DNA of 30,169 nucleotides, from contig MNCI01025327.1 in assembly GCA_015680685.1 (NCBI GenBank), positions 252,211 to 282,379 of the forward strand, written 5' to 3'. The translations under genes were made by a program, and so were the position numbers. This document shows positions 9,960 to 19,642 of this stretch, piece by piece; the first letter of the stretch is position 1, and each line of letters starts with the position of its first letter. The DNA comes from Gnetum montanum (lineage: Eukaryota > Streptophyta > Gnetopsida > Gnetales > Gnetaceae). The notes under the pieces are model-generated. The model saw nothing but the letters and a program-made list of their open reading frames with translations, searched no databases and was not told where the DNA came from.

Positions 9960-11230
9960 TTGTCCCATCACAACCAAGAAAAGTGGTTAGTGACCACATT
10001 CTCAGTTCACTTTCAATCTATCATTGTAAGATTGAATTCCTATAAGATCATCAACCACCATATGACATGAGGGATCACCATTGGCTTGTTCATCAAGAAG
10101 TTGATGGCACTATTATATGTGTGCAAAAGCACTTTGTATCCAAGCACATAATGCCTGAACTTCTCTAGAGTAAACACCTTTGCCATCAATTGTTTTTCTG
10201 TGGTGGTGTAGTTCAGTTGTGCACCCACAATGCTTCAACTTGCATAGTGGATGTAATATGGAAATTTGTTGTCATCCAACTGTGTAAGCATAACTCCCAT
10301 GGTGTAATTTGATGCATTTTTCATAACATGAAATGGTTTGGACTAGTTAGGTGCTTGTAGAATTGGAGTTTCTATAAGTTTCTCCTTGAGTTGTTGGAAT
10401 GCTTTTTCACATTCTGTGGTCTAGAAAAATGGAGCATCTTTTTTTGTTAGCTCAACCAATGGTTTTGCAATCTTAGAGAAATTCTCTATGAATCGTTGTT
10501 AGTATCCAATGTGTCTAAGGAATGATCAAACATCTTTGACTATTTTTGGTTGGCGGGTTATTCCTTGTATGACCCTAATTTTTTTGAGATCGACCTCAAT
10601 TCCTGCTTGTGATATTTTGTGCCTTAATACAATGCCCTCCTAGACCAGTAGATGAATCTTTTGCCAATTGAGCCTAAGGTTTTTTTTAACACATCTTTTT
10701 AGTACTTGCTCAAGGTTGTCCAAGGCTTGCTCAAATGTAGCTCCATAGGTGGAGAAGTCATCCATGAAGACTTCCACCTTGCTATCTATTTGCTATTGAA
10801 AAATGCTAAGGACTAGACAGTGGAATGTAGTAGGAGAATTGCATAGACCAAAAGGCATCTTATGATATGCAAAGATACCCTAGGGACTCATGAATGTTGT
10901 TTTGGCTTGGTCTTCTGGTACAATCTAGATTTGGTTATAGCCACTATAACCATCAAGAAAACTATAAAAGAAATGCCCAAATATTATGTCTAACACCTAA
11001 TCAATGAATGATAATGGAAAATGATCCTTGAATGTTGCCATATTCAATAGCCAAAAATTGATAAAGTCTTGCCACTTGCCACCTTTCTTTGGCACAATCA
11101 TGAGTGGAATAACCCATTCACTATTTGTAATGGGATAGATGAATCTTTCATTGAGGAGTTGTTTGATTTCCTCCTTGATGATCTGCTTCAATTTGGGATT
11201 TAATTACCTCTATGGTTGTCTCTTTGGCTT
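9960..11230 (-). pseudogene. pol: decayed reverse transcriptase-RNase H of A
   Basis: On the minus strand RT starts with IIKEEIKQLLNERFIYPI, SEWVIPLMIVPKKGGKW and FKDHFPLSFID, then YNQI, QAKTTF, MPFGLCNSP and the catalytic FMDDFSTYG box (FMDD at 10757-10768). Thumb and connection follow (LNWQKIHLLV, SFLRHIGY, RFIENFSKIAKPL). RNase H reads YYIHYAS, then AQLNYTTTEKQL, KFRHYVLGYKV; the TD catalytic position has become TYN. Several stops are present, including two at positions where the family has Gln (FID-stop-VL, YNQI-stop-I). It would make cDNA in an intact element. The YxDD-type box (here FMDD) and overall order fit Athila/Tat-like gypsy pol. Most of the RT and RNase H stays in one frame. Confidence 0.88.
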
Positions 11231-11674
11231 CATGGATAGGTCGGTGTAGATACGATGTTGACATATCTATTTTGGAGCAAGATTTGCATTGATTATTACT
11301 GACTTCCTATTTTTTAAGAATACATATTCCATGTCGACAGGTAGAGTTTTTAATTCAAGGGGCTCTTGCTTAAAATTTTTTGGAATTTCCAACTCTCCCT
11401 AGTAGGTATCATCATTTGCATTTTCAGAGAGTTGGTGATGAACTTGCTCTAGTTCATCCATGCGTGTGACATATGTGCATGTCAGGCTCTAAGTAGGTTC
11501 AATGCAAAGTGTGCTACTTTTATAATCAGTTGTCAACCACTAGGTACCCTCTTGTTTTGTGGCTACTACGTATAGGTACCTTTGAATATCAGCTTCAAGT
11601 GTACATTGTTTTCATGTAGAAATGGATGCTTGTTTTACTCACAAAAATTTATGCACACATTTATTGAAACAAAC
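11231..11674 (-). pseudogene. protease-RT linker of A, truncated
   Basis: This stretch is homologous to 25150-25600 in E, where it joins protease to RT; both contain a TKQEGTxW-like segment (A at about 11545-11560). The protease itself is missing: the sequence changes abruptly to 5' LTR remnant near 11672. No motif of its own is recognised. Confidence 0.6.
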
Positions 11675-11876
11675 TTCTAACTTTGGAGAAAAAAAACTGC
11701 AAGAGCTCTACTATGCTATGAAAAGAACTATATTGAAACTATGTGCCCAAGTATTATATTTATAGGTTGGCATATACCTTGTGATATTGGATATTTGACA
11801 TCGCATATTGGGGTCTCATATTGAGTATCTGATATTAAGGCTACGATATCAGAGCCAGTCATGACATGACTCATCA
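11675..11876 (-). repeat. 5' LTR remnant of A (U3 end)
   Basis: It matches 6375-6578 of the 3' LTR at roughly 80-85% by eye and ends GACTCATCA. The TATA box is kept (minus strand CTATAAATAT, about 11755-11764). The remaining ~690 bp of the LTR, the primer-binding site, gag and protease are deleted. Confidence 0.8.
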
Positions 11877-12117
11877 GAAATAAAGATGTTTTCTACTTTT
11901 CTTCTGCTCATATTTAGGGTTTGTTAGTCTTCTTTCAATCTAATTATGAGACCACTTGGTTGGTTATTTATAATTTAACCCATTTGTAGCACTCATTGGT
12001 TTATACTAACTTGGGTCTTTTTTCTCTTCTTTAATTTTATCTTCTTGGTGTAAGATTTATGTTTACCTACTATTGGATATTTCAAAACATTTGTGGGTAT
12101 TCCTATTTCTTTGTGGG
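11877..12117. other. spacer between elements A and B
   Basis: 241 bp of AT-rich DNA with no gene and no match elsewhere in the window. It begins with the candidate target-site duplication of A (GAAAT). Confidence 0.5.
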
Positions 12118-12464
12118 TGATGAGTGATGTGGTACCCCTATGCCCAACCATACGAATCACTAAGGTGTTACATGTGATTTGGTTAAAATCGATGGACCTA
12201 TAGTTATCTCATACACTAGTTCCTCTAGGAAGTGAAATGACATTAAGAATATTAATTGTCTTTCCAACTACACTTGTGAGACTCAAGGGTATGGTTTAAG
12301 TGTAATTGAGGTATATGAATTTTTTTTTGTTTTATGTTTTATGGATGTAATTGCCTACAACAAGAATAAAGAGTAGAATAGATTGAAAGTTAAATTATCT
12401 ATTGCCTAACTAGCCTAAGACAAGTAACCATCCCACTTTCCTGGACACATCCTAAACACATATA

Positions 12465-12533
12465 GCATTGCTGGGCTACTAAATTTTAAGCATTGCTGGG
12501 CTACTAAATTTTAAGCATTGCTGGGTTACCAAG
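12465..12533. repeat. 25-bp tandem repeat in LTR B
   Basis: Two identical 25-bp units beginning gcattgctgggctact (12465 and 12490) are followed by a diverged third unit (12515). LTR A has a single unit at the same place, so this is a copy-specific expansion. Confidence 0.8.
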
Positions 12534-12885
12534 TACTATATGAATGCTCAAAGTGGTCATGCTCATGTTCATTAATTTCTGGAAATAAATTGTTTAATTG
12601 AAATGCATTAAAATGAAGAGTAAGAAAGTAAAATGCAATAAAGAAAATATTAAGCTATTCTCAGTGCTGCAAGGTTTGCCAAAAGGGTTCATTTTATTCC
12701 TATTACACTGCTACGCTCAGGTACATCAATGCTCAAACAAAGAACTATACACACTTTGGATTCCTTCTATGGGCACTCAAAAAATATTGTAACTCTAGGG
12801 AGAAGAAACAATAAGAGCTTCACTACTTTGCTTGAAAACTAAAAACTGACTAATGAAAAACTTCCCAAAACTAGAGCCCAAGCAT

Positions 12886-12896
12886 AGTATTTATAG
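12886..12896 (-). promoter_or_regulatory. TATA box of LTR B
   Basis: CTATAAATACT on the minus strand at the position equivalent to that of LTR A. Confidence 0.65.
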
Positions 12897-13022
12897 ACTT
12901 AGGGTATATACCTTGATGTCAAATATCCAATGTTGGACCAACGCCCCAATGTTGCATATGCAACGTTGTGGCCCCGATGTCACATACTTGACATCACAAC
13001 TAACACAAATGGTAATTCATCA

Positions 13023-13036
13023 TACCTCCACAACTG
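13023..13036 (-). promoter_or_regulatory. polypurine tract of B
   Basis: CAGTTGTGGAGGTA on the minus strand abuts the LTR start. Confidence 0.65.
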
Positions 13037-15129
13037 AAAAAAAATTTGTCCTTGAGTGAAGAAGTGGAGGAACAAATTCTTTACAACATAACATATTAGG
13101 TAGGTATGGGATAATTGACTGACATGAAAAATTAACTCAGATGAAATGGACATATAGACTTTGAGTGCCCAAGTATATGAAATTACAATTTTTACAACAT
13201 TGGGTGTTCATGAGAAGAGGAGTGAACATCCTAGAGAATATTGACATCCAACACTGCTTGGAAACAGGAGAATGAGAGAGAGAGAGAAGAGATCCTTTGA
13301 TCATGAATGATCCTCATTATGTGGTATTATTGAATCATCCTTGATGAAGATAGTCCCACTTCTAGTCCATACTTTCAACTGCAATCACAACAGAATCATG
13401 ACTTAGTATGTAATGTGTAACACATAGTGATTAAATGTCTTGTCTCGTCAATGATTACATTGGGCTAAGTTGTGATTGTGGTAGATTAGTTTCTTTGAGT
13501 AGTGTTGGTGGGAAGGCTGACAGATAGGATTAATTAAATTAAGTAGTCCATTAAATTTGAAAAAGTTCAATACAAGGAAATATTTGAAGAGGCTATAAGA
13601 ATTCACAATAATGAAAAGAAGAGTTAACTAAAAACTGTTGTGAAGATGTGTATAATTGGATGTCATTAATGTGGTAAAAAAAAGAATTTGATTGTAAAAA
13701 TGTCTAAGGGTAAAGAACTTAACTAATCCAACCAAAAGATATGCAAGTGGGTCCTCTCCAAAGTAGGCATAGGCCTTTTATGCCCTTGCATAACTTCAAA
13801 CCAAAGAGTCCATGGGCTCCGTGGATGATTAATGATTATTAAGTACAAAAACCCAAAAGAAACTAACTAAGGATTCCAAAACATCAAACCATGAAATTGA
13901 ATCAAAAATATGAAACCAATAGTGAGGTGAGACATGGAAAGCATGGATGGATGAGAGAGAGTGGAATGGAGTTCCTAATTATGGTCACATGAAGTCCCTT
14001 GTGGATTTTGTGGTTAAATAACTTAATAGGATCCATCCTTAGTCCAGAGCAAAACCAACCACTTCCAGTGACTTCGCATCGTCATTCTAAGACCAATCCA
14101 TCCTCAGTCCAGAGTAAAACCAACCACTTCCAGTCTAAGACCAATCCATCCTCTAAGATACAAGCGTACTCACATAGAACAACCACCATTCCAAATTAGA
14201 GGAGAGATAGGAAGTGAGGAAGGGCCTTAGTTAGAGGAGACTAGTCCCATAACTAGTGCTTGTAGCCCATTTATTCTATCTAAGGGGTGTGATTTAAATT
14301 CCCATGTGTTTTTTTTGGAAATGAGAACCACACCATGCAAAGACATATGCATTTATTTTGTTTGTGTGCTTTGAATCCTTATATTTTTTTTGATGAGAAC
14401 CATACCATGCGAGGATGTATGTATTTATTTTTTCCAAGGGGTGTGCTTTGAATTCTCATCATTTTTTTTTCAATGAGAACCATGCCATGCAAGGACTTAT
14501 TCAACTTCCTTTATTGATTGGCATAGAATGGTAAGAAATTCATGAAAACACACATGCACACAAGAAAATATAAAAGCACAGAGAACACCGAATCCCCTTG
14601 AAGCCACACCTTGTTCAAAACTTTGAATCCTTCCCAATTCTGAAGGCTACCAAACTCACAAATTTATTAAATTTTTATTAGTGAAAAAGGAATTGCATGT
14701 TTCAAAAACAAGGAAAACCATAGAGTGTGTGGATGTTGTGGACTCACTGCCTATTGCATAAAAAAGAAACAATGTCCTAATTATTTGTAATGAAATTCAA
14801 AGCTAGAAACTAGAGACCAACAATCAAATAACAAAAATAGTACATACCACCATCAGTACACATTACCAATGTACCTGGCACTTATTAACAAAAAGTTAGA
14901 AAATCATACCAAATAAAAGAAAATATAGAAGAAGGTGTAAGCTATTTAAGAAATATCAAATGTACTAATGATGATGTAAAAAAAATTTGAAAAGATTAAT
15001 AACATAAAAAAAAAAGATGTAAAACAAAGAACATGTAAAACAAAAAGTTGTAAAATGAAAAATGTGTAAAATAAAAAAAGGTTGAAAAACTGAGCCATGT
15101 GAATGGTTAGCATGGTTGGCAATCTTCCC
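13037..15129 (-). other. 3' internal spacer of B
   Basis: Homologous to 6592-8538 of A. There is no credible gene. Two local expansions not seen in A explain its extra length: a partial repeat of the segment at about 14036-14150 and a three-unit array at 14268-14500. The (ggtgtaaaacaaaaa)-like array next to integrase is at 15010-15080. Confidence 0.65.
14268..14500. repeat. ~70-82 bp tandem repeat, three units
   Basis: Units start at about 14268, 14350 and 14421, each with tatttatt, ggtgtgctttgaatt and gagaaccayaccatgc. Element A has one unit (about 7797-7880). Confidence 0.75.
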
Positions 15130-15898
15130 CATGATTAAGTTGAAAGGAGGAGATTTGAAATATAGAGCATGGTTGTCCATCGGATTAGGTGCTTGTTGTG
15201 TTAGTTGGCATATGCTCACGGAAAAGTTTAATTTGTTGGATGTTGACTAGCTATTTTTTTGGGCTCTTAGGTTTATAGATCATCATGGCCCTAGAAGGAA
15301 AAGTCTCCTAAATAATATAAGGTCCTTCCCACAAAATTTGGAACTTAGTTTATTCAGGTACGTGTGTAGGATTCTAGTAGAGAATCTTATCTCCTGATTG
15401 AAGTTTGACTCTTCTAATTTTTAGGTCATGACACTTTTTGTTGTAGGTCTTGTGCAACTCATTAGATGATAAGTCCACTAATTGATTTTCATTTAGCAGG
15501 TTGAGATTCATTAATATTTTTTTTGGGCTAGACTTAAGTCAAGGTCAAGGTCACAAGCTGTTGAAAGTGTCTGGAGTTTAGATTGAATAGGAAGTGTTGG
15601 TAGTTTTTCATACACAAGCTCATAGGGAGAGTAGCCTATAGGAAGTTTCTAGGTTGAGCGGTAAGCCCAAAGGGCATCATTCAGTTTTGTGCTCTACTCT
15701 TTCCTATACTTGCTAACAATTCTTGTTAGTATTCTTGTGATTTCCCTATTGGTAACCTCAACTTGACCATTAGCTTGGGGATGATAAGGGGTTGTGAGTT
15801 TGTGTTTGACTCCTAAGTGTTGCATGAGATTTCAAAAAGTAGTGCCTATAAAATGAATTCCATTATTAGAAATCAATGCACGTGGCAAACCAAACTTA
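15130..15898 (-). pseudogene. pol: truncated gypsy integrase of B
   Basis: On the minus strand the frame enters the core at KFGLPRALISNNGIHF, where the second catalytic Asp is now Asn, then HPQANGQVEVTNREI with the catalytic Glu kept. It goes on with WAYRSTQKLPIGYSPYELVY and the C-terminal DKILYWNPTRT module. One stop (KE-stop-STKLND) and later frame changes break it. The zinc domain and first catalytic Asp are missing because the copy ends at 15898. It matches 8539-9330 of A. Confidence 0.85.
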
Positions 15899-16130
15899 GG
15901 AAAGCAATAAAATGAAAATCGATGGTTGGTATAAAAGCTTGAGCTGAGGCTTCCATAAAAGGTAAAATGATCGCTTAATTGTTTTTTGGTCTACATTTAA
16001 AATTCATTTTTAAAAGATTATTGAGCTTACCTGTGGTATCTTGATGGTTGAGAAGAAGCCTAGCCATTCAAGGCATCACTACCGTATACAAGCAATTCAC
16101 AACAAAATTATTGTTGTGGTAGGCAACACC
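15899..16130. repeat. short repeat, left copy of an inverted pair
   Basis: About 220-230 bp match 28542-28765 in reverse orientation at about 95% by eye. One boundary falls at the same base in both copies (ggaaagcaataaaatg), marking a discrete end. The opposite side of the other copy is cut by the LTR of C. A splice-donor-like CAG/GTAAGCTC occurs on the minus strand. No coding frame is convincing and the identity is unknown. Confidence 0.75.
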
Positions 16131-16278
16131 TGTACCCATATCCCAAGTTCTCACAATATTGTTGTTCTTATCATTTAATTATTGTTATTGTTATTATTGA
16201 TGAAGCTCTAACCTTGGTAAATTTAGTGCATGCATAATATCAATAAAAATTTGATATTTATGAAGATGGGGCATTTTT
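16131..16278. other. possible continuation of the short repeat
   Basis: 148 bp of AT-rich DNA between the repeat match and the COP LTR. If the right-hand copy was split by insertion of C, this would be the part missing there. It contains no gene. Confidence 0.35.
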
Positions 16279-16300
16279 TGTTAGACATATTTTGTGGATT

Positions 16301-16465
16301 GCACAAGAAATTTAGATGCACAGATAAATGGAAATGCACAATGTGGAAGCAAATGGCACAAGAAATTCACTTGCATAGATAACCAAAAATGCACAATGCA
16401 AAAGCAAATGGCACAAGAAATTCACATACATAAATAATTGAAAAGGCACAATGCTTGAGCAAATG
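16301..16465. repeat. 55-bp tandem repeat, three units
   Basis: Units start at 16301, 16356 and 16411, each beginning gcacaagaaatt and containing gcacaatg and agcaaatg. They lie in the U5-side part of the COP LTR. Confidence 0.85.
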
Positions 16466-16713
16466 GAACTAACCTCCAGCCATTGATGCCTTAAATTAAA
16501 CTTGGTGTTTGTACTCTTCTTTCACACTAGTGCTCTACAATGATAGTGTATGCAACATCTAAGCATTTGTGAAAGAGACCAAAACTGCAATCCTGCCGTG
16601 ATTCATAGTGCCTTTGTTCTCCCATCAAGAATGAATTTATCAGCCACGGAATTGGTTACCATAAGAGACCTAATGCCAACGTGTAAAAAATGCATTACTA
16701 GATATGGAGACCA

Positions 16714-16897
16714 CCTTGATGCATTAACTAATGCAAAAAAATGCATTAATTAATGCATTAACTAACACATAAAACGTGTTAGTGGATATGGTGGCCACCT
16801 TAATGCATTAACTAATGCATCAAACGTGTTAGTGAATATAGTAGCCACCTTCATGCATTAACTAATGCATAAAATGCATTAGTGGGTAATGCATGCT
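16714..16897. repeat. AATGCATT-rich tandem repeat in COP LTR
   Basis: Units beginning ccttNatgcattaactaatgc start at 16714, 16798 and 16848; the last two are 50 bp, the first is longer. Within the first, 16740-16759 is a perfect 20-bp palindrome (aatgcattaa/ttaatgcatt). The array lies in U3, next to the PPT. Confidence 0.85.
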
Positions 16898-16900
16898 ACA

Positions 16901-16912
16901 ATCTCCCACTTG
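16901..16912 (-). promoter_or_regulatory. polypurine tract of COP
   Basis: On the minus strand CAAGTGGGAGAT runs into TGTAGC. AAGTGGGAGA is the usual plus-strand primer motif of plant copia elements. Confidence 0.85.
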
Positions 16913-17192
16913 GTCTCCATATTTAATCAAGTCTAGAGTTTAAGAAATAAATGCATAAATCATGGTGATAGTTTCTCTTAATGTAAGTATTATATTCCAT
17001 GTATTACAATGCATTATCTCTCAATGTGATTCCTTATATGGTAACTAGCTTTATGAATAAACCAATGTTCATTCTAGGTCCTGCCATATGTGAATTTTCT
17101 CTCATAATTGTATGCAAAAACCATATGAGAAAATAACACATCTAAATAGGAGTTTCACTAAGGCTGTAAAGTTGTATGTACAATAAAAAACA
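16913..17192 (-). other. COP 3' untranslated spacer
   Basis: 280 bp between the RNase H stop and the PPT. No gene or repeat is seen. Confidence 0.6.
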
Positions 17193-17559
17193 TTATGGAA
17201 CAAGTCCCATCCGAACTACATGATCCTTAAATGACTTTGGTGTCATTCCTTTTGGCAAAGGATCAGTTATCATCACTTTAGTGCTTATATGTGCAATGAT
17301 CACTTCATTTTCCTTTACGTGTTCCCTTATGGCTAAGTACTTTATGTTGATGTGTTTACTTTGACTGCCACTCTTATTATCCTTAGCCATAAAGAAAATA
17401 ACTAAATTATCACAAAACATTCTTAATGGCCTAAATATAGAATCCACAATTCTAAGCCTTGATATGAAACTCTTTAGCCATACACCATGTGAAGTAGCCT
17501 CAAAACAAGAAACAAACTTTGCCTTCATGGTGGAAGTAGTAATCAAAGTTTGCTTTCCA
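17193..17559 (-). pseudogene. pol: copia RNase H, C-terminal part
   Basis: The last 117 codons of the polyprotein are open on the minus strand. They read STMKAKFVSCFEATSHGVWL (family: STxEAE, so the catalytic Glu has become Lys), then RPLRMFCDNLVIFFMAKDN with the CDN Asp kept, SKHINIKYLAIREHV, HISTKVMITDPLPKGM and a VRMGLVP terminus. This is the standard ending of plant Ty1/copia polyproteins of the TNT1/Tork-like sort. It degrades RNA in RNA-DNA hybrids. A frame change separates it from the RT upstream. Confidence 0.9.
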
Positions 17560-18640
17560 CACCTTCAGGATATAACTCCTCTAGCTAGCATAAAAACATA
17601 ACTAGATGTTGATTTTCATGAATCAACATAGCCAACAAAGTCTAAGTCGGAGTAGCCAATCACCTCCAAGAAGTTCGTTTATACATAAGCACATAATCTT
17701 TTGTATCTTGAAGGTACCTCATCACTTTCTTTGCAACCCTTCAATAGTTAATAGCTAGATTACTCTAATATCTGTCCAACATTCCCATAGCAAATGCAAT
17801 GTCAAGTCTTGTGTAGACCTAGGCATACATAAAGCTTCCAACAACTGAAGCATATGAAATGTTGCTCATCTAAATTTTCTCTAAATCATTCTTAGGGCAT
17901 TGGTTCAAATTGAACCTATTACCCTTCACAATGGATGCTATACTTGGTGAACAATCTTTCATCCAAAACCTCTCTAAAACTTTATTGATATAGGTGACCT
18001 GCGATAGTCCCAGAATACATCTAGATCTATCCCTATGGATCTGAATGCCAGTGACATAAGATTCCTTACCCATATCCTTCATGTCAAAATTCTTAGAGAG
18101 AAAATGTTTCACCTCATATAGAAATCCACTATTATTGGTTGCAAAAAGGATATCATCCACATATAGAACAAGGAAATAGATTTTTCTCCCACTAACCTTC
18201 TAGTATATACATTGATCCATGATGTTTTCTTCAAAACCAAATGAAGTGATGATATCATGGAATTTTAAGTACCATTGATGGGAGGCTTGTTTCAATACAT
18301 ATATGGATTTCTTGAGCTTGCATACCAATTGTTCACCATCACTAGAGGAAAATCCTTCAAGTTGTTTCATATAAACCTCTTCCTCTAGATCACCATTAAG
18401 GAATGTTGTTTTCACATCCATTTGATGTAATTCAACATCAAAATGGGCAACCAATGCCATGATAACATAAAGGGAGTCCTTCTTAGATACATAAGAAAAG
18501 GTCTCCTTGTAATCTATTCCCTCTTTCTAAGTGAACCCTTTAGCGACAAGTTTTCCCTTGTATCTTTCAATGTTGCCCAATGAGTCTTTCTTAGTTTTGA
18601 AGACCCATTTGCATCTAATGGATTTTACACCATTAGGACT
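17560..18640 (-). pseudogene. pol: copia reverse transcriptase
   Basis: On the minus strand the order is [79 protein letters not shown], then the catalytic box LYVDDILFATNN (YVDD at 18152-18163). LSKNFDMKDMG, YVTGIQIHRDRSR, LSQVTYINKVLERF and MKDCSP follow. All are standard Ty1/copia RT blocks. It copies element RNA into DNA. The central 590 bp are nearly open, with one stop (CIY-stop-KVSGRKI) just before the YVDD box. Stops and a frame change occur toward both ends. The YVDD box itself is intact. Confidence 0.92.
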
Positions 18641-19533
18641 TTACAAGATTCCAAACTCTGATAGATGACATAAAGTTCATCTTGTCTTTTATGGCATCAT
18701 ACCACAAGTTACATTCCTTACAACTCATGGCTTTTGAAAATGTTTCGAGATCATTTTCGACTCCCATGTTGTAGTCAGACTCTTGTAGATACACCATATA
18801 GTCACTAGGAATCATTGATCACCTTACTCTACTAGATCTTCTTAATGTTGGTTCATCATTCTCTTGAGAATCATGATGTTCAATAGGCTATTCAACAGGT
18901 TCTAGTATCTATTGTTTAGCTGGATCTACTATTTCTTGATCAGTAGTTTGTGGAACTTTAATGACTAGTTGTTGTTCATTACACATTTATGCTCTAGGCA
19001 TATTGTGCACAACAATCAATCTATCATTTGAAGTAGTGGGTTAAGTGTCTATATGATCTATCTCACGAATAGTGTTCCAAGATCTACTACTCCCACTAAT
19101 CAAGTCATTCTCAAGAAAATTAGCATTCCTTCATTTCACAAACCTAGTAGTATGTGATGGGCAATAAAATTTGTATCCCTTAGACCATTTAGCATATCCA
19201 GTGAAATACCCACTTATGTTCCTTGGGTCTAGCATCTTTTCTTGTGGACTATAGACTCTTACTTTAGACAGGCATCCCCAAATGCATATATGTCGCAAAC
19301 TCGATTTTCAACCTTTCAATAATTCAAATGGTATCTTTGAGATAGCCTTGGTTGAAACTTAGTTTAATATATACACCACTGTCTTGAGAGCTTCAATCCA
19401 CAAGGACTTAGGAAGCTTAGAGTTGCTAAGCATACTCTGCACGATGTCCAATAATGTTTAATTTTTTCTTTCTACCACATCATTCTAGTCTGGAGAACTA
19501 GGCATAGTGTATTGGGCAACAATTCCATGCTCT
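18641..19533 (-). pseudogene. pol: copia integrase C-terminal half and INT-RT linker
   Basis: The minus-strand frame enters at HGIVAQYTMPSSPD, with the catalytic-Glu motif reading NDVVERKN (family NGVVERxN, Glu kept). Then come LLDIVQSMLSNSKLPKSLW, EALKTVVYILN, RHICIWGC, GYFTGYAKWSKGYKFYCP and NANFLENDLISG. The linker to RT continues with SDYMVYLQES and a KAMSCKECNLWYDAIKDKM block. The first two catalytic Asp residues and the zinc domain would lie upstream but are cut off at 19533 by E2. Several stops occur at family Gln, Arg and Trp positions. Confidence 0.88.
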
Positions 19534-19587
19534 TGTTGATGCATAAATTTTGGTCACACCAACACTGGGAAAGAAAACTCATTTTAG

Positions 19588-19642
19588 GAGACTATTTCCT
19601 AGGGTGCCTCCTGTATGGGTAGAGAAACTTGGAAATAGTCTC
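19588..19642 (-). other. conserved LTR foldback (GYP-1), E2 copy
   Basis: gagactatttcc (19588-19599) and ggaaatagtctc (19631-19642) form a perfect 12-bp inverted repeat around a 31-nt loop. It corresponds to 4229-4283 in E1 and sits about 54 bp from the U5 end. Confidence 0.75.

Larger units (their letters stand above)
5690..11876 (-). mobile_element. GYP-2 element A, internally deleted Ty3/gypsy
   Basis: A minus-strand element with both outer ends visible. Its 3' LTR is at 5690-6578, then come the PPT, a 1.96-kb spacer, integrase, RNase H and RT, then a linker toward protease, and a 202-bp remnant of the 5' LTR (11675-11876). Gag, protease and the R/U5 half of the 5' LTR are deleted at about 11672. 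The flanks read GAAAA (5685-5689) and GAAAT (11877-11881), a 4/5 match to a target-site duplication, supporting a single insertion. RT reads FMDD and RNase H has AQLNYTTTEKQL, features of the Athila/Tat-like branch. Confidence 0.85.
12118..13022 (-). repeat. 3' LTR of B (GYP-2)
   Basis: It begins TGATGAGTGATG and ends ATTCATCA (one change from the ACTCATCA of A), 905 bp. It shares TATA (12886-12896), PPT junction and U5 end with A. It contains a private 25-bp tandem array at 12465-12533. Confidence 0.88.
12118..15898 (-). mobile_element. GYP-2 element B, truncated
   Basis: Second minus-strand copy of GYP-2: 3' LTR 12118-13022, PPT, spacer 13036-15129 and the C-terminal two thirds of integrase to 15898. 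There it stops abruptly at the start of the short repeat at 15899. RT, gag and 5' LTR are absent. It parallels A in both order and orientation. Confidence 0.85.
16279..16900 (-). repeat. 3' LTR of COP
   Basis: On the minus strand it begins TGTAGCATGC directly after the PPT and ends TGTCTAACA, 622 bp. It carries two separate tandem arrays, 16301-16465 and 16714-16897. No clear TATA box was found. Confidence 0.8.
16279..19533 (-). mobile_element. Ty1/copia element COP, 3' half
   Basis: Minus-strand element with 3' LTR (16279-16900), PPT, RNase H, RT and the second half of integrase, in the Ty1/copia order INT-RT-RH. It ends at 19533, where the LTR of E2 begins, so E2 split it. The 5' half (gag, protease, integrase N-terminus, 5' LTR) is not found on the far side of E2. 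Confidence 0.9.

Noticed and set aside
13999-14199. Pro/Ser/Thr-rich frame with internal repeats
   Set aside because: The repetition comes from a local DNA duplication in the B spacer; A has no such frame.
16740-16759. Perfect palindrome as a possible MITE or terminator
   Set aside because: It is part of the tandem array inside the copia LTR, with no terminal repeats or flanking duplication of its own.
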